NCBI RefSeq assembly: GCF_050389775.1
Contig: NZ_CP177151.1
Coordinates: forward strand, 40,822-104,821
Direction: 5' to 3'
Source: Marinibacterium sp050389775
GTDB lineage: Bacteria; Pseudomonadota; Alphaproteobacteria; Rhodobacterales; Rhodobacteraceae
DNA: 64,000 nucleotides
Shown here: piece after piece, positions 36,381 through 45,760 of the stretch
How the letters are laid out: each line of letters starts with the position of its first letter
Numbering within the stretch: position 1 is the first letter of the stretch
Notes under the pieces: model-generated
Told to the model about the DNA's origin: nothing
Databases searched by the model: none
The model's input: only the letters and a program-made list of their open reading frames with translations
Position numbers and translations under genes: made by a program

Positions 36381-37373
36381 TCATCGGTCGCCGGATCCGG
36401 CCAGGTCCCGCCGCCGGATCGCGGCCAGCGACCGCAGGACCACCTGTTCCGACAATTTCCCGACAAGGTCCACGACGACCGCCGGCGGCGCCCGGAAACA
36501 CCGCAGGGCATCGCCCGCATCCCGCGCCTTGACCGCCTCGATCAGCCGGACCCAGCGCCAGCGTTTCTGGGTCTCGATCTCATGCGCGCGCAGCATTTGC
36601 CGGTCCGCCCGGCTCAGCCCGGGCTCATCCGCCAGCGCATGATCGGCCCCCACCAACGCCGCCAGATCGGCTGCGCTGTGCCGTCCGCTCAGCGAGTCCG
36701 GCCGGACCAGGGCCAGGTAGCCGCGCGGGTCCGTCAGGCAGAACCGCGCGCCCCGGGCCAGGGCCGTGGCATAAAGCGCGTAATCCTCGCCAAGGCGCAT
36801 CGTCTCGTCGTAGCGCAAGCCGTGACGATCCAGGAATTCCTTTCTCATCAGAGGCTTGAGGAACCCCATCTCACCCCGCCCACCATGCAGCCGCGACAGG
36901 TTGCCGCGAACGAAGCCCTGGAAATCAATCGTTTCCAGGCCGATCTTTCGATCCCCCAGCAGCCTTTGGCGCGGAGCGGTCGGCGCGTGGGACGTCACCT
37001 TGTAGAGATCATCGGCCACCATGTCCCAATCGCCGGCCCGGGCCATCTCCAGCAGCTCACCCAGCCGTGTCGGCCCCATGGCATCGTCGGAATCCAGCAA
37101 GGCAACATAAGGCGCGCGGGCCGCATCCAGCGCCCGGTTCCGCGCCGCCGCCGGCCCCCGGTTCAGCGGCTGCGCCAGCACGATCACCCGCGCATCCCGG
37201 CTGGCCACCTCGCGCGCAAGATCGAGAGTGTTGTCGGTCGAGGCGTCATCGACCACGATGACCTCGACGGTCACGCCTTGCTGGGCCAACACGCTGTCGA
37301 TGGCATGGCCGATCGTCGCCGCGGCATTCCAGGCGGCAATCACAACGCTGATCTGTGGTCCGGCCCTATCCAT
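36381..37373 (-). CDS. GT2 glycosyltransferase, ExoO-like
   Basis: The protein has 330 residues from the ATG at 37373. It has the GT-A family start 'ISVVIAAWNAAATIGHAIDS', 'VIVVDDASTDNT', the metal-binding 'YVALLDSDDAM' and the later 'MRLGEDYALY' E-D motif. It overlaps the end of the GH16 gene by 8 bases, so both are transcribed together. It closely resembles the divergent neighbour at 38252-39178 (same AAWNAA, DDAS, GPAxARNRALD and LDSDD blocks), indicating paralogues that flank the exoK-like gene. Confidence 0.75.
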   Translation of the reverse strand: MDRAGPQISVVIAAWNAAATIGHAIDSVLAQQGVTVEVIVVDDASTDNTLDLAREVASRDARVIVLAQPLNRGPAAARNRALDAARAPYVALLDSDDAMGPTRLGELLEMARAGDWDMVADDLYKVTSHAPTAPRQRLLGDRKIGLETIDFQGFVRGNLSRLHGGRGEMGFLKPLMRKEFLDRHGLRYDETMRLGEDYALYATALARGARFCLTDPRGYLALVRPDSLSGRHSAADLAALVGADHALADEPGLSRADRQMLRAHEIETQKRWRWVRLIEAVKARDAGDALRCFRAPPAVVVDLVGKLSEQVVLRSLAAIRRRDLAGSGDR

Positions 37374-38202
37374 CGTTTTCACCGATGTAATCCGCGCAAT
37401 TTTCACCCTCGGCCCCGAACGGCCGATATGACGCGCAATAGTAATCCGCCTGAGCGGCCAGGTCCGCCGCCGGTGCTTTCAGCCAATCCACCATCTTGTC
37501 GGTGCCCGCCCAGATATGCAGAAAGACCTTGCCCGGGGTCTGCGGAATAGGATGTTCCTCGGACGTGACGGTCAGGATTTCCTGCCCATCGACATACCAG
37601 GTCACCGAATCCGCGCGCCAATCGAACCGATAGAGATGCGGGGCATTGGCCGCATCAAACCCCAGGTCAAGCCAGCGGCCGGGCAGATTGTCGCCATTCG
37701 TGAAAATATTCAGCCAGACTTTTGTGGTGTCGCGGCCCAGAAATTCGAAATCGATCTCGTCATGGGGTTTGTCGAACGCCGGTCCGGTATAGACAAAGAA
37801 GGCCGACACCAGCCCGTCGCCCCGGCCTGGCTTCATGTAAACTTCGTATCGCCCGTATCCAAAAGGCCCCTGCCGCTGCAGTTCCGCCCCCAGATATGGC
37901 GTCACCTGGCCTTCGGGTGCCGACTCAAGCGAAAGTCGCGCGAAACCATCGCCTATTTCGGGGGCAGCCGGCCAGTGCACCACGGCCAATCGTCGCCGCC
38001 ACGAGGTGGCAAAACCATCGTTTCGATCAAAGTTCGAAATATACCACTTGTCGCGCCAGTCTTTATCGTCAAACTTCTCTATGAAGCCAATCACGTCTTC
38101 GTCCGGGACACCACCCTGGGCAAGGGCGGGACCAGCGAGAGACAGGAAATGAAAAATGGATGCATGAAAAGCGATCATTCGGGCCGCATTGAACAAAGAC
38201 AT
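37366..38202 (-). CDS. exoK: Secreted GH16 endo-beta-glycanase, ExoK-like
   Basis: The 278-residue protein has an N-terminal signal peptide (hydrophobic 'IFHFLSLAGPALAQG', probable cleavage after ALA). The GH16 catalytic motif is E149-I-D151-F-E153 (EIDFEFLG), followed by the aromatic-rich cleft (WYVDGQEIL, FLHIWAGTD). This is the size and layout of ExoK, the secreted glycanase that cleaves nascent succinoglycan. Here it should trim or depolymerise the EPS outside the cell. It is followed by an ExoO-like glycosyltransferase with an 8-base overlap. Confidence 0.85.
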   Translation of the reverse strand: MSLFNAARMIAFHASIFHFLSLAGPALAQGGVPDEDVIGFIEKFDDKDWRDKWYISNFDRNDGFATSWRRRLAVVHWPAAPEIGDGFARLSLESAPEGQVTPYLGAELQRQGPFGYGRYEVYMKPGRGDGLVSAFFVYTGPAFDKPHDEIDFEFLGRDTTKVWLNIFTNGDNLPGRWLDLGFDAANAPHLYRFDWRADSVTWYVDGQEILTVTSEEHPIPQTPGKVFLHIWAGTDKMVDWLKAPAADLAAQADYYCASYRPFGAEGENCADYIGENDG

Positions 38203-38251
38203 GCGTTTAAAAATCCCCGTTTAAAACATATTACAACAGTACATTTCCGCC

Positions 38252-39178
38252 ATGCCTGAAGCAACGGTAATCATTGCTGCGTGGAATGCCGCCGAAACAA
38301 TTGATCGATGCGTGCGCAGCGCCCTTTCACAAACCGACGTGACCGTCGAGGCCATCGTTGTCGATGACGCCTCGCCCGACGACACATCGGCGCGGGCCGA
38401 TGCCACCGGCGCCCGCGTTTTCCGATTGCCGGAAAACGGCGGCCCGGCCGTGGCGCGCAATCGCGCCCTGGACGAGGCACGGACCGACTGGCTGGCCGTT
38501 CTGGATTCCGATGACACCATGGCCGACGATCGGCTAAGCCGAATGATCTCCGTCGCCGAAACCCATGGCGCCGACGTTGTATTGGGCAATTTCCGCTATG
38601 CCAACGAAGACGGCGCGCCCCTGGTCCAGGCGCCCTTTCTGCCCTGCGACGCCGACGCCGCCCCCCAGCACTGGAGCTTTGAACATTTTGTGGCCGGCAA
38701 CCAGGTCACCCCGGGCAGCCGCGCGCTGGGATACCTCAAGCCATTGTTCCGGCGCTCCTTTCTCGAAAATCACAAGATTCGCTACAATCCCGCCCTGCGA
38801 AATGGCGAAGATTGTCACATGATTTATGCCTGCCTTGCCGCCGGCGCCCGGGTCGTCTTTGATCCCCTCCCCGGGTACAATTACACGGTCCGGCGCGGCT
38901 CTATTTCCCACCGGGTCGACCCCCGGCATATCGACGCGCTCATGGCTGCCGATGCCGCCTTTGTCCAACGTCACGCGGCCGAACTGACACCAAAACTGAA
39001 AGCCCTCTTTGCGTCCCGTCACGACGGGTTGTCGACGCTCAAGCAAAGCGAAGAGGCAATGATCGCCCTCAAATCCGGGCGCCCTGCCACGGCCGTGGCC
39101 GCATTGGCCAAAAAGCCCTCGGCAACAGGAAGATTCGCCCGGCAACTACTGGAAGCCGGCCGGAAGAGAATTAAATAA
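38252..39178 (+). CDS. GT2 glycosyltransferase, ExoO-like
   Basis: The protein has 308 residues with a GT-A fold (TVIIAAWNAAETIDRC, AIVVDDASPDDT, LAVLDSDDTMADDRL) and the downstream E-D motif 'ALRNGEDCHMIYA'. It is divergent from the exoK-like gene by 49 bp and paralogous to 36381-37373. An inverting, nucleotide-sugar-dependent transferase building the repeat unit is expected. Confidence 0.75.
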   Translation: MPEATVIIAAWNAAETIDRCVRSALSQTDVTVEAIVVDDASPDDTSARADATGARVFRLPENGGPAVARNRALDEARTDWLAVLDSDDTMADDRLSRMISVAETHGADVVLGNFRYANEDGAPLVQAPFLPCDADAAPQHWSFEHFVAGNQVTPGSRALGYLKPLFRRSFLENHKIRYNPALRNGEDCHMIYACLAAGARVVFDPLPGYNYTVRRGSISHRVDPRHIDALMAADAAFVQRHAAELTPKLKALFASRHDGLSTLKQSEEAMIALKSGRPATAVAALAKKPSATGRFARQLLEAGRKRIK

Positions 39179-39219
39179 CGGGAATATTTCATCACATCTT
39201 TTCACATCAGTTTGACATC

Positions 39220-40527
39220 ATGAAACCGGAAGACATTTCCTCATCGCTCGACGTTCATCTTGATTTCAATTCATTGTCATCGACCTGCGAACATTCGCGG
39301 ATTGCCACGATTCTCGTGCACAGACGCCTCGACGATCCTGAATCCGGATCGGGCGTCTACCTGCTGGGCCTGATCGATCAATTGGCCCGGGCCGGGTTCG
39401 AGATTCGAATCATCCTCGCGCCCGTCACCGCCTTTGGCAGCCGTCCCATTTCCCGCCCGGCCGCAATCTTTCGCAAGAAAACTCACAAGATCCTCTGGCC
39501 GGACAGCCTGCGCATCGGGTCCTGGTTCGTTTCGACCCGCGCCGCCGTCTGGAAACGGGCGATCCGCCGCGGTCTGGCCCTGGCCCACTGGCGGATTCTT
39601 CGCCCGCGCAGCCCGCGCCCGTCCTTCCCCAGCTGCCTCGGCTCGCCCCTCGGCCCGGCTGAAATCGCCCAGCTGGCCGGCGCGGCCAATGCCGGCACCT
39701 CGGCCCTTGTCGTGGCCGAATACAGCTCGCTCGCCCCGGTCCTGGCCCATTGCCACCAGGGCAAGCGCGCCGTTTTGCTGCATGACCTGTTTTCGCTGCG
39801 CGCCGATTCCTTCGCCTCCGCCGGGCTGGCCCCCGATCACACCGCGGTCTCCTTCGAAACCGAAATCGGCTGGCTGCAGAATGCCGACACATGCATCTAT
39901 GCCTCGGCCAGCGAGGCCCGGCGGCTGAGCCCGCATCTGCCCGGAAAACGACATATATGGCTGCCCCCGCAAGTCCGGCTGCGAAAGGTTCGGCCGGGGG
40001 GCAAACCCTATGCCGTCTTCCTGGGCGTGCGCCATGCAGGCAATACCGACGCGTTGAACATGCTGCTGAACGATGTCTGGCCGACGGTGCGCCGCCGCCT
40101 GCCCGACGCCGAGCTCTGGATCGCCGGCGAGATCAGCGACGATGTCCGCGACGCGCCCGAAGGCGTGCGATTGCTGGGCCGGATCAAGGACTTGTCCGAC
40201 ATCGGCGGCGCCGATGCCGTGGGCCTGGCCCCGGCCCGGGCGGCCAGCGGCATCAGCATCAAGATCGCCACCTATTTCGAACTGGGCATGAGCGTGCTGG
40301 CCACGCCCAAGGCGCTCGACGGCTATGACGGGCGGCTTGACGGACTGTTGGTTCAGGCCTCGGACGCAGCGGATTTCAGCAACAAGCTGGTCTCGCTGCT
40401 GTCCGATCCGTGCCTGCGCGAGGCGTCGGCGCGGCGCGGATACGAGGAAATCACCCGCCGCATCGGCGACACCGGCCTGGAAACCTACCTGCAGAGCCTG
40501 ATCGGCGCCGCACAGACTATTGCGTGA
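39220..40527 (+). CDS. Glycosyltransferase, GT4-like
   Basis: The 435-residue protein has the GT-B opening 'RIATILVHRRLDDPESGSGVYLL' near residue 27 and the central 'PYAVFLGVRHAGNTDALNMLL'. The C-terminal half has 'SGISIKIATYFELGMSVLATP', the donor-side segment seen in GT4 enzymes. The first 25 residues look dispensable, so a later start is possible. Its end overlaps the convergent exoF-like gene by 11 bases. Confidence 0.7.
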   Translation: MKPEDISSSLDVHLDFNSLSSTCEHSRIATILVHRRLDDPESGSGVYLLGLIDQLARAGFEIRIILAPVTAFGSRPISRPAAIFRKKTHKILWPDSLRIGSWFVSTRAAVWKRAIRRGLALAHWRILRPRSPRPSFPSCLGSPLGPAEIAQLAGAANAGTSALVVAEYSSLAPVLAHCHQGKRAVLLHDLFSLRADSFASAGLAPDHTAVSFETEIGWLQNADTCIYASASEARRLSPHLPGKRHIWLPPQVRLRKVRPGGKPYAVFLGVRHAGNTDALNMLLNDVWPTVRRRLPDAELWIAGEISDDVRDAPEGVRLLGRIKDLSDIGGADAVGLAPARAASGISIKIATYFELGMSVLATPKALDGYDGRLDGLLVQASDAADFSNKLVSLLSDPCLREASARRGYEEITRRIGDTGLETYLQSLIGAAQTIA

Positions 40528-41779
40528 ACCCTTCGGGTTCGGAAATCTCGACCGCCACCGACAACACGTCGCCCGGGCCGATCGCGGTGGTCGCGCCGAC
40601 GGGCTCCGGCACGCCGGTCTCGGACCCGGCCCGCACCACGCCATAGCGCACCGTGACCGCGCCAATCGACAGCGCGTCGGTCGCCACGCCTTCGGTCACG
40701 ATGACCTGTTCCAGCACGTCCCGTCGGATCTGCAACGCCTCCAGCTCGGCCTTGACCTTTTGCAGCTCGACCTGTGCCTGGGTTTCCCGGCTGGCCTGCA
40801 ACTCTATGATATCCCGACGATTTTCGGAAATCCGCTGACGCGCGCGGTAGGTGTTGTTCTGCAGGTCAGTTTCCTTGCCCTGCAGGTCGATGACACTGCG
40901 CTGCGCATCGGCCAGCCGCGTCGCCTGAGCATAGCCGCGCTCGGCCAGCGTGGCGATGTTGTCGACGTTTTCCTGCGCCAGGCGCATCTGTTCGCGCAGC
41001 CCGTCGAACTTGCGTTCCAGCCCGTCGACCTCGGCCGCCAGCAGGTCTTCCAGCTCGTTCAGCGCGGCCAATTCCCGTTCGTGGGCGGCCTTGCGCGCCT
41101 GAAAGATCGCGGTTTCCTCGGCCCGGATCCGAGCGGTTGCCTCGGCCCCGTCGGGATGGTGCAGCCGGTCGGGGAACACCAGCGTCTCGGCCCCGGCGAT
41201 CTCGGCCTCCAGCCGGACTTCGCGCACCCGCGCCCGGGCCATTTCGTTGCGCAGATCGCGCAGGTTGCCCGCATTGCGCAGGGTGGTCGACAGGGTGGCC
41301 CCGCCGTTCTCGGGCAGGTTCCCCGTCCCGCCGGCCAGCGCCACGGCCTGCAGCGCAGTGATGCCGGGCTGGCCCGGGTAGGCGCCGGGATGGGCCACGT
41401 CACCGACGATGTAGAACGGCCGATAGCGCACCACTTCGATGGCCAGGCGCGGCGGATCGATCATGCCGCCGTCCTGGCTTAGCGCATCGCTCATGGTTTG
41501 CGACAATTCGGCCGTCGTCAGCCCGGCGGCCGCCACCGATCCGGTAATCGGCACCGAAATCGTGCCATCCGATTGCACGGCATATTCCCCGCTCAGCAGG
41601 TCCCATTGCTGAAAACTGCGCAACTCGTCGTCCCAGACAATGGCCCGGATGTTCAGCCGGTCTTCGGGGCCAAGCCGGTGTTCGGCGGCCATTGCGACCG
41701 GGGCCAGCACGGCGAGACCAAAAGCGAAGGAAATCAAACGGATCACGTATGTCACGGGGAAATCTTTCATATGCACCAT
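40517..41779 (-). CDS. exoF: Polysaccharide export protein, ExoF-like (OPX family)
   Basis: From the ATG at 41779 (alternative 41770) the protein has 420 residues: a signal peptide (ISFAFGLAVLAPVAMA), a Poly_export domain (HRLGPEDRLNIRA, DGTISVPITGSV), an SLBB-like segment (FYIVGDVAHPGAYPGQPG), and a long coiled coil from about residue 230 to 350. No lipobox cysteine follows the signal sequence, as in ExoF-type non-lipoprotein members. It should form the periplasmic/outer-membrane export part that works with ExoP and ExoQ. Confidence 0.85.
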   Translation of the reverse strand: MVHMKDFPVTYVIRLISFAFGLAVLAPVAMAAEHRLGPEDRLNIRAIVWDDELRSFQQWDLLSGEYAVQSDGTISVPITGSVAAAGLTTAELSQTMSDALSQDGGMIDPPRLAIEVVRYRPFYIVGDVAHPGAYPGQPGITALQAVALAGGTGNLPENGGATLSTTLRNAGNLRDLRNEMARARVREVRLEAEIAGAETLVFPDRLHHPDGAEATARIRAEETAIFQARKAAHERELAALNELEDLLAAEVDGLERKFDGLREQMRLAQENVDNIATLAERGYAQATRLADAQRSVIDLQGKETDLQNNTYRARQRISENRRDIIELQASRETQAQVELQKVKAELEALQIRRDVLEQVIVTEGVATDALSIGAVTVRYGVVRAGSETGVPEPVGATTAIGPGDVLSVAVEISEPEGFTQ

Positions 41780-42096
41780 GCGGCCGAAAACACCTTTTCC
41801 AACCTGGAAACACCGACGGAAAATCAGCCGGCCCTGCACGCGATCCAAAGAACGGCCCCCTTGGCAACAAAGCCGGGAATGTCGGATCAGGCGCGTGAAA
41901 ACCACGAAGGAAGTCGTGACTCCTGCCCTTCGAATCGAACAAAAATAAACGTCTTTCCTTTCATTCGATATCAAGACCACCCCGGTCAAGTCCGAAGCGT
42001 GATTTTCCCGGGTCGCACCGCGATACAGGCATCAATCCCTTCGATTTCCGCCGCTTTGTACAATGCACGGGATCGCGTGAACAATTGCCCGAACAC
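41780..42096. promoter_or_regulatory. Intergenic region upstream of exoF-like gene
   Basis: These 317 bases lie between the GT2 gene ending at 42097 and the exoF-like gene, both minus strand. No gene is supported. Part of it is AT-rich (GAACAAAAATAAACGTC at about 41936), consistent with a promoter for the exoF-like gene. Confidence 0.4.
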
Positions 42097-43302
42097 TCAC
42101 GGATAAGCCGCGTCCGGCAGGTCCTGCCGTTCGGCGATTCGCGCCGGAGCCACCGCCCCCCGCCGGGTTCCACCCGCGGCTCCAAGCGCCAGGATCATCC
42201 GTCCGACCGACAATGCGCGGGCGGGACGGCCATTGTTCATCGCCTCCCGGATACGCCACTTCAGACCCAGCGCCATCTCCCGGGCGAGCTCGGCCGCCAC
42301 CGGGTTGCGACGGCCCAGGTCGATGATCCGGCGGCGCGTGTCGGGTTGCAGCATCTCGTCGATACCATGTTTTCCGGCCACCGCCCGGCGGCAGATCTGT
42401 TGCTCTTCCGTCGACAATTGCACCCCCGGGCAGGCCTCGGTTGCCGCGGCCATGTCGGCCAGAGCGGCCGGCCAATCGGTGCGCCGGGCATAGACACAGG
42501 CCCGCTGCAACAGCGCCGCGCGGCGGGCCAGCGCCGCATCGTCGGCATCGAACATGGACTCGTAGAACCCCAATGAAATATGGTCGCGCAGCTCGGAAAA
42601 GATCCGGCGATCGGTCTCTTTCCACACCTCTTCAGACCGCGCAGCCGCATGGCGCGCAGCCGCCGGCCCCCGGTCGCCGTCATGCTTGCGCTGCAGGAAG
42701 ACCGGCGCGTCGATGACCCGGATCGGGGCACAAAGCCCCAGCCGGACGATCATGTCGTAATCGATGGACCGGGCCAGGTCTTCGCGGAACGGGCCGGCCC
42801 GGTCATGGACCGCGCGCCGGGTCATGGTCGCGTTCTGGAACAGGAAGATGTCTTCCAGCAGGTGCCGGATGGCCGTGCCGCGCGACAGGTCGGGCCAGTA
42901 GCCCGGCGATTCCTGCTGCCGCGCGCCGGTCGCCGGGTCGTCGCGAAACTTGAGATACCCGGCCCCGGCCGCCCCCAGCGACGGGTCGCCATCCAGCATG
43001 CCGGCCAGGGTTTCGGCCGCATGCGGCAGCGCCAGGTCATCATCGTCGCAGATCCAGACATAATCCCCGCCGGCCTTTTCCAAGGCCGCATTCAATGCCC
43101 GCGACTTGCCCCCATTCGGCGCCCGGAAGTAACGGATATCAAAGCCCAATTCCCGCACCGCCGCCTCTGTCCCATCGGTCGACCCGTCATCCCAGACGAT
43201 GATCTCGTCAATGGGCCGGGTCTGGGCCTGAAGGCTGGTCAGGGCATCCCGCAGGTAAGCCGCCCGGTTATAGGTCGGAACGATTGCCGTAATTGACGTC
43301 AT
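42097..43302 (-). CDS. GT2 glycosyltransferase with C-terminal extension
   Basis: Residues 1-240 form a GT-A domain (ITAIVPTYNRAAYLRDAL, IIVWDDGSTDGT, NGGKSRALNAALEKAGGDY, metal site 'VWICDDDDLAL'). The remaining 160 residues are helical, Ala/Arg-rich and without a recognised fold, possibly a protein-protein or membrane-association domain. It is similar in its N-terminal half to ExoU/ExoW-type enzymes. 317 bp separate it from the exoF-like gene on the same strand. Confidence 0.75.
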   Translation of the reverse strand: MTSITAIVPTYNRAAYLRDALTSLQAQTRPIDEIIVWDDGSTDGTEAAVRELGFDIRYFRAPNGGKSRALNAALEKAGGDYVWICDDDDLALPHAAETLAGMLDGDPSLGAAGAGYLKFRDDPATGARQQESPGYWPDLSRGTAIRHLLEDIFLFQNATMTRRAVHDRAGPFREDLARSIDYDMIVRLGLCAPIRVIDAPVFLQRKHDGDRGPAAARHAAARSEEVWKETDRRIFSELRDHISLGFYESMFDADDAALARRAALLQRACVYARRTDWPAALADMAAATEACPGVQLSTEEQQICRRAVAGKHGIDEMLQPDTRRRIIDLGRRNPVAAELAREMALGLKWRIREAMNNGRPARALSVGRMILALGAAGGTRRGAVAPARIAERQDLPDAAYP

Positions 43303-43659
43303 GGTGATGCGGCGTGCCCTTATTGCAGTACACGGGAAGATCCCCCGCCCATCTTTGGCATGCCTTCCCGGTCATGAGAACGCAATCCTTGGCGCCCGTG
43401 ACCGCAAGATGCCGAAATGCCCCGGTTCAGGGGAAGACATGCCGAAAGGTGACCGCGATTCGATCACCCGCCTCGACATTTTGCCGCCCGGATAAAGGGC
43501 GTCGGGAACGAATTTTCAAGAACTCACAATTTCTTTTTTTCTTGGTCATTTTGAATCATGGTATGGTTAATATGTTTGGGATCCAGCCACACTTGATTCG
43601 AATCGGCTTTGGGTTCCATTTCATCGACGTGTTTCTACAGTTGAATTCAGGTTCTTGCT
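43303..43659. promoter_or_regulatory. Divergent promoter region
   Basis: This 357-bp gap separates the minus-strand GT2 gene and the plus-strand DPM1-like operon. It ends in a strongly AT-rich stretch (CACAATTTCTTTTTTTCTTG near 43525), likely the promoter of the DPM1-like pair. No gene is apparent. Confidence 0.45.
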
Positions 43660-44592
43660 TTGATTGATGTTTCCGTTTGTGTCCCGGTCTTCGACGAGGA
43701 AGACAGCGTAGGGCCCCTGTACGAGGCGGTTGTCGCCGCGATGGAGCCGACCGGGCGGTCGTTCGAGCTGGTCGTCGTGGATGACGGCAGCCGCGATGAC
43801 ACCGTGCCGCGGCTGCGCGCGCTGGCCCGCACCGATCCGCGGCTGGTCGTCGTGCGGTTCCGCCGCAACTGCGGCCAGACCGCCGCCATGCAGGCCGGGA
43901 TCGACCATGCCCGGGGCCGGTTCATCGTGACGATGGACGGCGACCTGCAGAACGATCCGGCCGACATTCCGATGATGCTGGAAAAGCTGCACGAAGGCTA
44001 TGACCTGGTCGTGGGCTGGCGGATCAACCGGCAGGACAAGTTCCTGTCGCGCAAGCTGCCGTCGCGGATGGCCAACTGGCTGATCGGCAAGGTCACCGGC
44101 CTGCCGATCCGCGACAATGGCTGTTCGCTCAAGGTCTACCGGTCCGAGGTCATCAAGAAGGTGCCGCTTTATTCCGACATGCACCGGTTCATCCCGGCGA
44201 TGTCGATCCCGATGGGCGCCCGGGTGGCGCAGGTCGGCGTGCGCCACCATGCCCGGCAGTTCGGCGTGTCGAAATACGGGCTGTCGCGGGTGTTCAAGGT
44301 TCTGCTCGACCTCATTATGGTCAAGACCCTGCTGACCTTTGCCCGCCGGCCGCTGTCGTGGTTCTCGGGCTTTGCCGCGTTGATTGCCGCGCTGGCCGTG
44401 CTGTCGATGTTCGCCCTCAGCCATGGGTCCTCGCTGGTCGTGGCCATGACGGCGACCGGCCTGCTGACCTCGCTGGCGATCTTCCTTTTGCTCCTCGGAC
44501 TGGTGACCGGGGTTCTTTTTCAGATGCCGCATGATCGGTCGACCCCTGCCACTCGGGGTTCGAACGGTGGGCGGCGCACTTTTCAGGAGTAG
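43660..44592 (+). CDS. Polyisoprenyl-phosphate glycosyltransferase, DPM1-like GT2
   Basis: The only plausible start is the TTG at 43660, because a stop lies in frame at 43642. The 310-residue protein has a GT-A domain with 'VSVCVPVFDEEDSVGPL', 'LVVVDDGSRDDT' and the metal-binding D93-G94-D95 (VTMDGDLQNDPADI), followed by two C-terminal transmembrane helices, the layout of GtrB/DPM1-type enzymes. These load a sugar from a nucleotide donor onto polyprenyl phosphate for use by GT-C enzymes. It is followed after 5 bases by a degenerate homologue. Confidence 0.8.
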   Translation: MIDVSVCVPVFDEEDSVGPLYEAVVAAMEPTGRSFELVVVDDGSRDDTVPRLRALARTDPRLVVVRFRRNCGQTAAMQAGIDHARGRFIVTMDGDLQNDPADIPMMLEKLHEGYDLVVGWRINRQDKFLSRKLPSRMANWLIGKVTGLPIRDNGCSLKVYRSEVIKKVPLYSDMHRFIPAMSIPMGARVAQVGVRHHARQFGVSKYGLSRVFKVLLDLIMVKTLLTFARRPLSWFSGFAALIAALAVLSMFALSHGSSLVVAMTATGLLTSLAIFLLLLGLVTGVLFQMPHDRSTPATRGSNGGRRTFQE

Positions 44593-44597
44593 CGATT

Positions 44598-45590
44598 TTG
44601 CCTGCAATAGAACTGGTTGAGCCGATGTCTAAGCGGCTGGAACTGTCGGTCATCGTGGCGACCGACGCGTCCGACGGCGTGCCTGACACGCTGATGGGAT
44701 ACCGCGACGCGCTGGACGGGATGGGCCTGAATTACGAATGTGTCTGCGTGGTCGACGGCAGCCACGACGCCCACCTGAAGGCCTTGCAGGCCCTGGCCGA
44801 CGACTGGCCCGAGCTGACGGTGATCGGCCAGCGCCCCTGGGGCGGCGAGGATGCCGCCCTGTCCACCGGCGTGCGGCGCACCGTGGCGCCGCTGATCCTG
44901 CTGCTGCCCGGCTGGCCCGAAGTGGTGGCCGAGGACCTGCCCCGGCTGTTCGACGCGCTTGGGCAGGCCGATCTTGTCTCGGCCGTGCGCAGCGACAGGC
45001 CCGTCGGCGGGCTGCGCGGCTGGCGCAACCGGCTGTTCGGCCGCACGCTCGACCGGCTGTTCGGCAATGCCCCGTCCGATCCGTTCTGCCGCGTCCGCCT
45101 GATCCGCCGCGAACCGCTGGATTACATCGCCAGCTTCGGCGTGCGCCAGCATTTCCTGCCGGTGATCGCCACCCAGCGCGGCTATGTGCTGGACGAGGCC
45201 GAACTGCGCCCTGCCCCGCCCGAGGCCGCGCCCGACGCGACCTATGTCTTCAAGCCCCTGGGCCACATGCGCGCGCTGTTCGATGCCGTGACGCTATATG
45301 TCGTGCTGAACTTCCTGCGCCGGCCGCTGCGCTTCTTCGGCTCGATCGGCCTGCCGGTCTTTCTGGCCGGGGTCATCCTGACCACCGTTCTTGTCCTGCA
45401 ACGCCTGTTCGGCGAAGCCGCCCTGGCCGACCGGCCGGCGCTGATCTTCGGCATCATCATGGTCGTGCTGGGCATCCAGGTCATCGCCATCGGCCTGGTC
45501 GGCGAAATCATCATCTACGCCGGGTCGCGGCGCCTCAAGCAATACGAGGTGCGCGAGATCATCCACGGAGGCGAAACCCGGCGATCCTGA
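44598..45590 (+). CDS. Degenerate DPM1-like GT2 membrane protein
   Basis: TTG start at 44598 is supported by CAGGAG 8 bases upstream (ATG at 44625 is the alternative). The 330-residue protein aligns along its length with the preceding DPM1-like enzyme, including two C-terminal transmembrane helices. At the metal-binding D-x-D position it has P104-G105-W106 (LLLPGWPEV), and the first acidic motif is reduced to 'CVVDGSHD'. It may be catalytically inactive and act as a partner of the first, or use a different mechanism. The gene pair is co-transcribed. Confidence 0.7.
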   Translation: MPAIELVEPMSKRLELSVIVATDASDGVPDTLMGYRDALDGMGLNYECVCVVDGSHDAHLKALQALADDWPELTVIGQRPWGGEDAALSTGVRRTVAPLILLLPGWPEVVAEDLPRLFDALGQADLVSAVRSDRPVGGLRGWRNRLFGRTLDRLFGNAPSDPFCRVRLIRREPLDYIASFGVRQHFLPVIATQRGYVLDEAELRPAPPEAAPDATYVFKPLGHMRALFDAVTLYVVLNFLRRPLRFFGSIGLPVFLAGVILTTVLVLQRLFGEAALADRPALIFGIIMVVLGIQVIAIGLVGEIIIYAGSRRLKQYEVREIIHGGETRRS

Positions 45591-45634
45591 TTGCCCTGAA
45601 ACTGCCCCGGCCGCTGCGCCGGGTCGCGTGACAC

Positions 45635-45652
45635 CCGGGCCGATCGGCCCGG
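45635..45652. other. 18-bp perfect palindrome
   Basis: CCGGGCCGATCGGCCCGG lies between the DPM1-like pair and exoA with no T-tract. It could be a weak terminator hairpin or a protein-binding site. Confidence 0.4.
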
Positions 45653-45760
45653 CGCGCCACCACCGAAGGTTCACGACGATCACCGTCCGGTCCCGCGACC
45701 GGACTGTCTGCGCACGCCTGTCCGATGGCGTCGTGCAGCAAGCCATGGAGCCGGTCCGCC

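Noticed and set aside
45635..45652. 18-bp palindrome as a rho-independent terminator
   Set aside because: No T-tract follows; left as an unassigned palindrome.
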